From the NCBI GenBank assembly GCA_016302065.1, contig JAEDOI010000024.1, forward strand, positions 1 through 13,759: a stretch of DNA of 13,759 nucleotides, in the 5' to 3' direction. This DNA comes from Bacilli bacterium (GTDB taxonomy: Bacteria > Bacillota_I > Bacilli_A > RFN20 > CAG-826). The notes below the pieces were generated by a model that worked only from the letters and a program-made list of their open reading frames with translations, was not told the origin of the DNA and made no database searches. Positions 8,001-13,759 of the stretch are shown here, piece by piece. The translations under genes and the position numbers were made by a program. Each line of letters starts with the position of its first letter. Within the stretch, counting starts at the first letter, position 1.

Positions 8001-8749
8001 ACAACTTCTTTTCCATTTTTAATTCCATCAATTTTTAAATAAGATGGAATATATTGATTTTCACTTAGCGAATTTATTTTTTGATAATTTCTAAGCAATG
8101 CAGGATAAAAATTAATCATTGAAGGTAAACTTGAAGTAAATTGTTCGAAATAAGATAAAATATCAGCTCTTAAAATAGCTAACTTTTTATTAGTATAATC
8201 AAAAGATATATATTCGTTTACATCATATTTAAAATCATCAAGATAATAAAATATTGAATCATAATTTTCTCTATTTGATGAAGACAAGACTTCACCATTT
8301 GAATTAATTCCACTTAAATATTTATATTCATTTCCTTCATTTCGAACTAAAACAAAAGGAGGTTCGTCAAGAAATTTATTAATATCAAAAGAACCGTCTT
8401 TAAAATATTCTCCAATTTCAAATTCCATTGAACCACTTGTACTATCAAGTTTAATGTCTAAACTTCCTAAATCAAAAAAGTAAGATGAATTTTCACTAAA
8501 AGTTAATGTAGAAAATTTAAGTAAACCTAAATATTCAACTTGGTATTCATCGTTATGTAAAACATAGGCAGCACATCTTGTTGAAGGTCCATCATAATAA
8601 AATAACTCACCTTCAATATTGTTTTCTCTTGCTTTTTCAAAATAAGATTTAGAAATATTAATAAAATCTTTAGTTGGATCTTTAATAGAACAACTTGATA
8701 GAACGCTTAAAGTTAGTAAACCTGCTGATAGTAATAATATCTTTTTCAT
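5030..8749 (-). CDS. Giant surface lipoprotein with solenoid-like and Tyr/Trp repeat regions
   Basis: A 1239-residue protein that I cannot assign to a named family. It opens with a lysine-tipped hydrophobic signal and the lipobox LSSC, with lipidated Cys20, so it should be anchored on the outer face of the membrane. Residues about 273-330 read like a BspA-type leucine-rich repeat block (GEGIKEATFFAFDNV, SIYLPKSF). Residues about 478-760 are rich in short beta segments and Asn/Gly turns (GAIDLNGHTLTIENNAKLV), suggesting a beta-solenoid, as in adhesins and carbohydrate-active proteins. Residues about 876-1078 hold a Tyr/Trp repeat described separately. Serine, asparagine and tyrosine are abundant. 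The start is ATG 8749-8747, with GGTAG 9 bases upstream; an in-frame TTG two codons earlier is less likely. It lies 29 bp after the phosphohexomutase gene and is probably cotranscribed. Binding or adhesion is inferred only; no catalytic motif is seen. Confidence 0.88.
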   Translation of the reverse strand: MKKILLLSAGLLTLSVLSSCSIKDPTKDFINISKSYFEKARENNIEGELFYYDGPSTRCAAYVLHNDEYQVEYLGLLKFSTLTFSENSSYFFDLGSLDIKLDSTSGSMEFEIGEYFKDGSFDINKFLDEPPFVLVRNEGNEYKYLSGINSNGEVLSSSNRENYDSIFYYLDDFKYDVNEYISFDYTNKKLAILRADILSYFEQFTSSLPSMINFYPALLRNYQKINSLSENQYIPSYLKIDGIKNGKEVVVGPMGFTELFGRTLEDGTKVSNLDGAEIIELGEGIKEATFFAFDNVKSIKSIYLPKSFEKASISSFSNLVLDGLYVNKGEKAITFIDLGSGTMPGFSVEFGPSLKNTKINGSIVFEEYDNPNLSNFPYSSFIFDDNNPSNHIAISKNQNVKTYHSLEEAFTDFDSVSLAYCFNDLSSTIESGSIKEIKENQKLFIEQQKVDTLSIKDALKFKNDNTFSINPALAFKTLKLTSDLVIKGEVTVGGYIGKNNKFESDLSSSFGAIDLNGHTLTIENNAKLVNYGLIYDSTLNDSSTNSIIVKEGGILKTNLSIRGYTNSKNAISQIENKVNPFSTYKLDSLRCNLIVERKGKVKTTLKYSDNSNVIEDVFIGEDGFINNSLCEIKRTYRSEYDEYNVNGDLKINTLTIYNTIDTSEFYFPFVNEDSRFVINGKLVVDHNIKVGQGSSLVVFSLEVNANIAILPPKNVSGYDNYLDLSLASQGTLYVSSMISSSLESTSSIGVYGTIDTGNKNYSSIRNYLRHNLNKTLIYEEGCLDNNNKNYVDVYQTSLNVTLKSRDHEFIINDDLTYLEKTGSSCTLRKNDSSENGEILASYSSSSPYWIANVNGTEIITNINKENTLSSFNIESKNYALVDGNWKEMDVEDSNHIYTFDGIQYILVDGKYKQGTLTSKKTFISSSSTYFYNNNEHIWREVSGFENDRILKEIGYSNYYYATLTNYEPCTSYNSSNHYFEIEGKQYIYLGIDDLSTKLVTSEIKDNSDGSKYIYLENQGWVEGDVYSSGKAIVNANTYYYINDRKWIQVNEFDGNTNINNELLYLDTPYLYLGKEYKYALSEINNDSSTRYTNKVSFIDVDTEYSECIIDKYNYSEVWDKIVSLMPSEYESIVNENEEITLHRHFKEDDGKLYLYYEDSEKNITKKAFEFKAGFVPNNPTGGSDILNKFNFVSYEVIFEGETESRTIYLSFDVVGGFTSASNYLAICVFSDTSPLSSLM
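5516..6124 (-). repeat. ~26-residue Tyr/Trp repeats inside the lipoprotein
   Basis: About eight degenerate copies of a unit with the core Y-(A/I/F/Y)-(L/Y) followed by a turn and a Trp or Tyr: YALVDGNWKEM, YILVDGKYKQG, YFYNNNEHIWREV, a weaker YYYATLTNYEP, YIYLGIDD, YIYLENQGWVEG, YYYINDRKWIQV and YLYLGKEYKYAL. Their first tyrosines are spaced 26, 25, 29, 28, 26, 26 and 31 residues apart. Each copy looks like a beta-hairpin. The copies have diverged at the DNA level, so the array is old. Confidence 0.65.
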
Positions 8750-8778
8750 ATACAAATACTACCATAAAAATTATATTT

Positions 8779-10494
8779 TTAATATAATTTCACAAATTTA
8801 ATAATAAATTCTTTATATTTTTCGTTTATTGATTCACTGTCTTTAACACTATTTCCAACAGTTTCAATATAGAACTTAATCTTTGGTTCAGTACCACTTG
8901 GTCTAATAGTAATTTTGCTTTCATCTTCAAAAATAAATGTTAAAACATTGCTTTTTTCACTTTCAATATTATTTGTATTTCCATTTTTACTTGTTGATTT
9001 TAATAATAAATAATCAAGCTTTTCATTAATATTTGAATTAAAGATATTTTCTAAATATTCAAATGAACAATTTCTTAAATCGTCCATCATCTTATTCATT
9101 GTTTTTAATCCGTTTTCTCCATCAAATTCATAAGTTAAAAGAGAATTTTTATAATAACCAATCGTTTCATATATTGAATGTAATTTATCAATTAAATTAA
9201 TATTTCTTTCATGATAATAATAAAACATTTCTGCAATAATTAATGAAGCATTTACCGCATCTTTATCTCTAACTTTAGGATTAGTTAAATATCCATAACT
9301 TTCTTCAAATCCAAAAATATATCTGTTTTCCTCATTATTTTCTTCTAACTTACAAATAACATCACCAATAAATTTAAATCCAGTTAATACTTTTTTCATT
9401 TCTATATTATGCATTGAAGCAATTTTATCAACAGCTCCTGTTGAAACAATACTTCTTACAGCTATTGGATTTAAAGGTAAGGAAGAATGATTGCAAATAA
9501 AATCAAAAAGAAGAATTCCAACCTCATTTCCAGTTAATAATTTAAATTCACCATTATATCTAATTCCTATTCCACATCTATCACAATCTGGATCAGTAGC
9601 AATTAAAAGATCAGCATTTTCTTTATTACAATAAGAAATTCCTAACTTCATTGCTTCATAAATTTCAGGATTTGGATAAGGACAAGTTGGGAAATTTCCA
9701 TCTGGATCTCTTTGTTCAACAGGTACAAAAACATTATTAAATCCTGCTTCTTTTAAAGTTTTTAATACAGGAATTAAGCCAGTCCCATTAAGTGGAGTAT
9801 AACAAATTTTTATTTCTTTTTTTGAAAAGTCTTTTAATAAAGAAATTTTTAAAGTATCTTTAACAAATTCATCAACAATTTTTAAATCGATGAAGGAAAT
9901 CATATTGTTATTTACAAGTTCATCAAAAGATTTAATGTTTTTAAACTCCTTAAAAATATCAACATGTGATATTTCTTCAATCATCTCATCAGCAACTTTT
10001 ATTCCAATTTGACATCCGTCATGATTATAAACTTTATAGCCATTATATTTACTTGGGTTATGGCTTGCAGTAATTATACATCCTCCTGATGTATGTAATT
10101 TTCTTACGGCATAACTTAAAAGTGGTGTTGGCTCAAGAGTAGGATAAATATAGACTTTAATTCCTAAAGAAGCATAAACTTCACTAGCATATTTAGCAAA
10201 TAAACTTGAATTATTTCTTGAATCATATCCGATAGAAATAGATGGGAAATCGTAGTGTTTTTTTAAATAATTTGCGATTCCAAAACTTGCTTTTTTAACA
10301 ACATATTCATTCATTCTGTTGCTTCCAAGCCCCATTATGCCTCTAAGTCCACCAGTTCCAAATTCTAAGTCTTTATAAAAAGCATCATTAATCTCTTCTT
10401 CACTAAAAGAGGATAAAATATTATAATCATCACTATTTATAGCTCTAATTTGTTCTAACCATAATTGATATTTTTTAAATGTTTTTTCTTCCAT
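8779..10494 (-). CDS. pgcA: Alpha-D-phosphohexomutase (phosphoglucomutase/phosphomannomutase, PgcA-like)
   Basis: Cytoplasmic enzyme interconverting hexose 1- and 6-phosphates, supplying glucose-1-phosphate for glycolipid, wall or storage polymers. All four family sites are intact in 571 residues: the phosphoserine loop TASHNP with Ser144, the metal-binding loop DPDCDR (301-306), the sugar-recognition motif GFEESYG (395-401) and the phosphate-binding loop RPSGTEPKIK (531-540). The N-terminal DLEFGTGGLRGIMG motif (42-55) is typical of the long Bacillus PgcA/eukaryotic-like branch (about 560-580 residues), as opposed to ManB or GlmM. I place the start at ATG 10494-10492: AGGGG lies 8 bases upstream. 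A TTG at 10539 would lie upstream of the -10 box and is excluded by the promoter. It is followed after 29 bp by the giant lipoprotein gene in the same direction. Whether glucose or mannose is the main substrate cannot be told from sequence. Confidence 0.95.
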   Translation of the reverse strand: MEEKTFKKYQLWLEQIRAINSDDYNILSSFSEEEINDAFYKDLEFGTGGLRGIMGLGSNRMNEYVVKKASFGIANYLKKHYDFPSISIGYDSRNNSSLFAKYASEVYASLGIKVYIYPTLEPTPLLSYAVRKLHTSGGCIITASHNPSKYNGYKVYNHDGCQIGIKVADEMIEEISHVDIFKEFKNIKSFDELVNNNMISFIDLKIVDEFVKDTLKISLLKDFSKKEIKICYTPLNGTGLIPVLKTLKEAGFNNVFVPVEQRDPDGNFPTCPYPNPEIYEAMKLGISYCNKENADLLIATDPDCDRCGIGIRYNGEFKLLTGNEVGILLFDFICNHSSLPLNPIAVRSIVSTGAVDKIASMHNIEMKKVLTGFKFIGDVICKLEENNEENRYIFGFEESYGYLTNPKVRDKDAVNASLIIAEMFYYYHERNINLIDKLHSIYETIGYYKNSLLTYEFDGENGLKTMNKMMDDLRNCSFEYLENIFNSNINEKLDYLLLKSTSKNGNTNNIESEKSNVLTFIFEDESKITIRPSGTEPKIKFYIETVGNSVKDSESINEKYKEFIIKFVKLY

Positions 10495-10519
10495 AATTTT
10501 GCCCCTAAATACAGGAAAT

Positions 10520-10528
10520 ATTATAGCA
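10520..10528 (-). promoter_or_regulatory. Extended -10 promoter of the phosphohexomutase/lipoprotein unit
   Basis: On the minus strand TGCTATAAT (10528-10520) is a perfect extended -10 element. No good -35 is seen at 17 bp (ATCAAT), as expected for an extended -10 promoter. The predicted start gives a leader of about 20 bases containing the AGGGG Shine-Dalgarno of the phosphohexomutase gene. Confidence 0.72.
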
Positions 10529-10552
10529 TTTACAAGCAAATTATTGATATAA

Positions 10553-10575
10553 AAAACATATTAAAAATATGTTTT
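10553..10575 (-). repeat. AT-rich 9-bp hairpin upstream of the phosphohexomutase promoter
   Basis: AAAACATAT (10553-10561) and ATATGTTTT (10567-10575) form a perfect stem with a 5-base loop. On the minus strand the stem runs into six Ts, so it could act as a weak terminator for antisense read-through from the HlyC/CorC operon, isolating the next promoter. With only one G-C pair in the stem, strong termination is doubtful. Confidence 0.45.
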
Positions 10576-10755
10576 GATCAAAATTATTATTTTCTTCACT
10601 ATCCCCCGATTGTGATAATACATCAAATTTTATTAGACATATAAATTATGTATTAACTTAATAGTAATTAATAAAATAAAAATTAATTTGTATTACAATA
10701 AATATTAATGCAATCTTAATATTCAATATACTCAATTAAATGATAAATTATAGAC

Positions 10756-11301
10756 ATGATTATATTAGTTGGGCCTTCAGCAAGTGGAAAAACTGAAATT
10801 GTAAAATATTTAATTAAATATTTTTCTTATACAAAATTTGTAACCACCACTACTAGAAAAATTAGAGTTAACGAAATAAATGGGATAGATTATAACTTTA
10901 TTTCAACTGCCGAATTTTTAGATAAAATAAAAAATAATGAATTTATTGAATTTGTAAATTATAACAATAATTATTATGGAACAGAAAAAAGAAATATTAA
11001 TGATTCAACATGTTTAATTATTGAACCATCTGGATTAAAAGCTTTTAAACAATTAAATGACCCTACTATTATTTCTTTTTATCTTGAAACTAAAAAAGAA
11101 ATAAGAAAACAAAGAATGATTGAAAGAAAAGATAAAATTGAAGATATAAATATAAGATTAAAAAATGATGATTCAATATTTAAAAAAGATAAAATTAAGC
11201 AATATATTGATTTTTATATTGATTCAAATTATGAATCTATTAAAGATTTGGCGATAAAAATAGATAAATTATATAAAGAAAAATTAAATAAAATTAATTA
11301 A
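10756..11301 (+). CDS. Guanylate kinase family protein
   Basis: Probable ATP:GMP phosphotransferase of 181 residues, short compared with the usual ~205. It has the P-loop GPSASGKT (residues 6-13), the GMP-binding block TTTRKIRVNEINGIDYNF (31-48, with Arg34, Arg37 and Glu40), Glu65 and YYGT (73-76), and the lid arginines in RKQRMIERKDKIEDINIRL (117-135). The strand that usually reads IDxQG is IEPSG here (89-93), so it is a divergent member. It could be the organism's only guanylate kinase or a paralogue; the rest of the genome would decide. The ATG at 10756 gives a P-loop right at the N terminus, as in the family, and has no Shine-Dalgarno. A possible extended -10 at 10741-10749 would make the mRNA leaderless. 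The TAA stop overlaps the opposing gene's TAA within a shared TTAA. Confidence 0.85.
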   Translation: MIILVGPSASGKTEIVKYLIKYFSYTKFVTTTTRKIRVNEINGIDYNFISTAEFLDKIKNNEFIEFVNYNNNYYGTEKRNINDSTCLIIEPSGLKAFKQLNDPTIISFYLETKKEIRKQRMIERKDKIEDINIRLKNDDSIFKKDKIKQYIDFYIDSNYESIKDLAIKIDKLYKEKLNKIN

Positions 11302-12614
11302 TCTTCACTATCTTTAGAAACTGTAACATATAATTTTTCAATTGTATTTTTATTATCTACAGCTAATACTTTTAATGTTAAATTTTTATATTTAATTACA
11401 TCATTTACTTTACAAAATTCGTTATCAGAAAGTTCAATACAAAATCCACCAATCGTAACATATTCTGTAGATAAAAGATCTTCTTTATCTAAATTAAATT
11501 CTGTAAAGAAATCATCAAGATTCATCTTGCCATCAACAATATACGTTCCATCTTTTTGCTCAATTATAGGATTTTCTTTATCATCTGTCTCATCCCAAAT
11601 TTCTCCAACAATCTCTTCTAAAATATCTTCAAGAGTAATAATACCCTCAGTTCCTCCATACTCATCTAAAATAACAGCTAAATGAGTCTTTGTTCTTTTA
11701 AATTCTTTAAAAATATCATTAATTTCAATACTTCTAGGAAAATTTAAAATAGGAAGGATAATACTTCTAATATCGTTTCTTATACCTTCAATTTTCATTC
11801 TAATTAAAGTTTTACTTAACACAAAACCAACGATATTATCGATACTTCCTTCATAAACTGGAATTCTAGAATGTAAGAATGTATCTTCATTTGATAATAT
11901 TTCATCCAAATCTGAATTAATGTCAAGTGCATAAACATCAACACGAGGAGTCATAATTTCATAAGCTAAAGTATTAGCATAATCGATTGTTCCCCTTAAC
12001 ATATCAGCCTTTTCTTCATCAACAACTCCATTTTCTTCAATGTCATCAACCATTTCATGAAGTTCATCATCAGTAATTTCAACATCTTTTACATTTTTTC
12101 TTATTGGATAAGTTAATCCATTAATAAAATGCTTAGTTAAAAATGTAAATGGAAAAAGAGCATAATAAAGAACGAAGATAAAAATCGAAGAAGAAATTAC
12201 TACTTTATAATTTTGAATTTTTCCAATTGATTTAGGTAAAATATCTCCAAATAAAATTAAAATAACTAAAGTAGCAATTGAAATTACTAAGGTAACAATT
12301 GTAAAAAGAGACGAAGAACTATCGATTCCAATAACTTTTAAAAGAGAAAATGAGAAAGGAATAGAAATAATTTCAAGCGCAATATTAACTAAATCATTGC
12401 TTAAAATAATAGTTGATAATGTTTGATCGAAATTATCTAATAATTTTAAACTTATTTTTAAACTTTTCTTCTTATTTTTTTCATAATTTACTTTTATATG
12501 ATTAACATTTACGCTTCCATAAGCCATATCACACATTGAAAAAAGAAAACTTAAAGCAATAAGTAAAATATAAATTAAAGAATAAATCAATAAACTAATT
12601 TGATTTTCGTTCAT
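11298..12614 (-). CDS. HlyC/CorC family membrane protein (CNNM + CBS pair + transporter-associated domain)
   Basis: Inner-membrane protein of 438 residues of the HlyC/CorC/CNNM family, whose studied members mediate Mg2+/Co2+ efflux or resistance; the hemolysin label is historical. Residues about 8-175 form the CNNM (DUF21) membrane domain with GDILPKSIG (123-131). An acidic linker (175-215) is followed by the MTPR motif (221-224) and a CBS pair (about 215-340; HSRIPVYEG and THLAVILDEYGGTEGIITLEDILEEIVGEI). The CorC_HlyC domain follows (about 355-433; DGTYIVDGKMNLDDF, TIGGF). The protein is full length. The ATG at 12614 has a strong AAAGGAG 7 bases upstream, which lies inside the 3' end of the preceding paralogue; the two genes overlap by 20 bp, indicating translational coupling. 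Whether it transports cations in this organism is inferred from the family. Confidence 0.95.
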   Translation of the reverse strand: MNENQISLLIYSLIYILLIALSFLFSMCDMAYGSVNVNHIKVNYEKNKKKSLKISLKLLDNFDQTLSTIILSNDLVNIALEIISIPFSFSLLKVIGIDSSSSLFTIVTLVISIATLVILILFGDILPKSIGKIQNYKVVISSSIFIFVLYYALFPFTFLTKHFINGLTYPIRKNVKDVEITDDELHEMVDDIEENGVVDEEKADMLRGTIDYANTLAYEIMTPRVDVYALDINSDLDEILSNEDTFLHSRIPVYEGSIDNIVGFVLSKTLIRMKIEGIRNDIRSIILPILNFPRSIEINDIFKEFKRTKTHLAVILDEYGGTEGIITLEDILEEIVGEIWDETDDKENPIIEQKDGTYIVDGKMNLDDFFTEFNLDKEDLLSTEYVTIGGFCIELSDNEFCKVNDVIKYKNLTLKVLAVDNKNTIEKLYVTVSKDSED

Positions 12615-13701
12615 GTTTATTCTCCTTTAATTTATTAATCTTAATTTCATCAATGTCACCAACCAATTCTTCTAAAATATCATCCATTGTAACCATTCCA
12701 ATTAAGTTTTTATTTTTATCAACAACAAAACCTAGATGATTTTTAGTTTTGTTAAATTCTTCAAATATCTCATCAACCTTTGTTGACTCCTCAAAATACA
12801 AAGGTTTAGTTAAACATCCAACAATATTAAGATGCTTATCAGCCATATATTCTTTAAAATAAGTTCTAACAGTTAAAATTCCAATAATATTATCTATTTT
12901 TTCATCATAAATTGGTATTCTACTATAGTTATTTTCTAATATTATTTGATTTAATTTATCAATTGTTAAATTATTAATATCAAGAGCAAATATTTCATCT
13001 CTCTTTTTTAATACTTGAGAAACACTAATCGTATCAAAATTAAAAGCATTATTTAAAATAGATAATTCTTCATCTTCTAATAATTCTTCTTTTTCTTCAC
13101 TAATATTATCATCATTTATCGCTTTATCAGCTTCAATAATAAAATCTTCTTTAGTAAAAATATTTTTATCTTTAATTTTGAATATTTTACGAACTAAAAT
13201 TAAAATTCCTTTAAAAATCATAATTAAAGGAAATAATATTATATAAAAGAAAAAGACAATATATCCAAAAGCTTTAGCCAATTTATTAGGTAAATGACTA
13301 CCCAATATTTTAAATAAAGAATCAGTAAATATATAAATTAAAAATGAAAGAATTAAAGTTGAAACAAGAGAATCTGTACCTTCTTGTAAGGTTGGAAATA
13401 AATCCATTATGATATTTGACATTAAAAAGGACATTACATATTGAATTGCATTATTTACAATTAAAACATCAATTAATGTTTCATCAAAATGATTTATTAA
13501 AAAATTAACTACTCTTCCAATTTTACTTTTTTTATTTGCTTCTACTTTAAAATAATATTTGTTGCAGTTTGAAAAAATATTTTCACTGCCTGCAAATATT
13601 CCACAAATAAATAAAAGTAATATTAATATAATTATATTCCAGTAAACTGGAATATTTAATTCAACACTAGTTAGTTTAATTAAACTAAAATACGGCGACA
13701 T
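12595..13701 (-). CDS. Truncated HlyC/CorC paralogue (CNNM + CBS pair, no C-terminal domain)
   Basis: Membrane protein of 368 residues, first gene of a two-gene operon with its full-length paralogue. Residues about 18-172 are a CNNM-like membrane domain. The position of the conserved G-E/D-x-x-P-K-x-x motif reads GSHLPNKLA (134-142), so the acidic residue is lost. The CBS pair spans about 225-350 (YSRIPIYDEKIDNIIGI, NHLGFVVDKNKNLIGMVTMDDILEELVGDI). The protein ends about 18 residues after the second CBS motif, in a charged tail, and lacks the CorC_HlyC domain. The reading frame runs straight into the overlap with the next gene, so this is not a recent frameshift. AAGGAG lies 5 bases before the ATG at 13701. 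The altered motif and missing domain suggest a regulatory or partner subunit, possibly forming a heterodimer, as CNNM proteins are dimers; that is inference. Confidence 0.92.
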   Translation of the reverse strand: MSPYFSLIKLTSVELNIPVYWNIIILILLLFICGIFAGSENIFSNCNKYYFKVEANKKSKIGRVVNFLINHFDETLIDVLIVNNAIQYVMSFLMSNIIMDLFPTLQEGTDSLVSTLILSFLIYIFTDSLFKILGSHLPNKLAKAFGYIVFFFYIILFPLIMIFKGILILVRKIFKIKDKNIFTKEDFIIEADKAINDDNISEEKEELLEDEELSILNNAFNFDTISVSQVLKKRDEIFALDINNLTIDKLNQIILENNYSRIPIYDEKIDNIIGILTVRTYFKEYMADKHLNIVGCLTKPLYFEESTKVDEIFEEFNKTKNHLGFVVDKNKNLIGMVTMDDILEELVGDIDEIKINKLKENKHERKSN

Positions 13702-13721
13702 ATTTCTCCTTAATGTACTTA

Positions 13722-13750
13722 ATTATATTAATATTTAAAAATATATACAA
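13722..13750 (-). promoter_or_regulatory. Promoter of the HlyC/CorC operon
   Basis: On the minus strand TTGTAT (13750-13745) and a perfect TATAAT (13727-13722) are spaced exactly 17 bp. The expected start near 13715 leaves a short leader of about 14 bases carrying the AAGGAG of the first gene. Confidence 0.8.
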
Positions 13751-13759
13751 GAATATATT

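Larger units (their letters stand above)
10495..10755. other. 261-bp intergenic region between divergent genes
   Basis: It holds the phosphohexomutase promoter at the left and the AT-rich hairpin at 10553-10575. At 10602-10613 is an isolated C-rich stretch (CCCCCG) that contrasts with the flanking AT-only sequence. At the right, TATACT (10727-10732) or an extended TGATAAATT (10741-10749) could serve as the -10 of the guanylate kinase gene. I see no gene, tRNA or long repeat in it. Confidence 0.6.

Noticed and set aside
7854..8042. 62-codon plus-strand open frame
   Set aside because: Antisense to the lipoprotein gene, low-complexity product.
10495..10539. 15-residue TTG-started extension of the phosphohexomutase
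   Set aside because: The extension crosses the -10 box, while AGGGG correctly precedes the ATG at 10494.
12595..13701. Frameshifted or broken HlyC/CorC gene
   Set aside because: The frame is open to a natural stop that overlaps the next gene's start with a proper ribosome binding site, and the full-length neighbour has its own complete membrane domain.
1..13759. CRISPR arrays, tRNA/rRNA genes, insertion sequences, phage genes
   Set aside because: None seen: no regularly spaced repeats, no transposase or integrase motifs, and no cloverleaf-like GC-rich segments.

Overview
The window is very AT-rich bacterial DNA. Real genes end in TGA (the PP-loop protein and the giant lipoprotein) and Trp is written TGG, so the standard bacterial code applies and mycoplasma code 4 does not. 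A T-box leader, Shine-Dalgarno sites such as AAGGAG, tandem HlyC/CorC-type membrane proteins and a small-genome style with overlapping genes point to a low-GC Firmicutes/Bacilli lineage, plausibly an uncultured gut Bacilli/Mollicutes relative. That placement is inference from composition and gene types, not from a marker gene.

Layout, left to right. Positions 1-1399 (minus) hold the N-terminal 466 codons of isoleucyl-tRNA synthetase, cut by the window edge. Positions 1416-1630 carry its own promoter and a T-box riboswitch with an AUC (Ile) specifier and a terminator. Positions 1636-2853 (minus) encode a C39 cysteine peptidase fused to an ABC-exporter membrane domain that stops where the ATPase should begin. 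Positions 2936-3820 (minus) encode the riboflavin kinase/FAD synthetase RibF. Only 39 bp away and divergent, 3860-5041 (plus) encodes a TtcA-type PP-loop tRNA thiolase with an unusual C-terminal extension. It converges on, and overlaps by 12 bp, a giant lipoprotein at 5030-8749 (minus). That lipoprotein lies 29 bp downstream of a phosphohexomutase (8779-10494, minus), and the two probably share a transcript. A 261-bp intergenic region follows, then a guanylate-kinase-family protein (10756-11301, plus). Its TAA stop overlaps the opposing stop of a HlyC/CorC family protein (11298-12614, minus). That gene is the second of two translationally coupled paralogues; the first lies at 12595-13701 and has a well-formed promoter at 13722-13750.

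Most of the content is housekeeping: aminoacylation, flavin cofactors, tRNA thiolation, sugar-phosphate and nucleotide metabolism, and probable divalent cation transport. The parts that stand out are the NBD-less C39/exporter protein with a GC-rich hairpin directly before its ribosome binding site; the 1239-residue lipoprotein with a solenoid-like middle and a previously unnamed (to me) ~26-residue Tyr/Trp repeat; the C-terminally extended TtcA; the asymmetric HlyC/CorC pair; and several starts that lack a Shine-Dalgarno and sit where leaderless mRNAs would begin. I see no CRISPR array, transposase, tRNA or rRNA. I did not find a clearly new multi-gene system.
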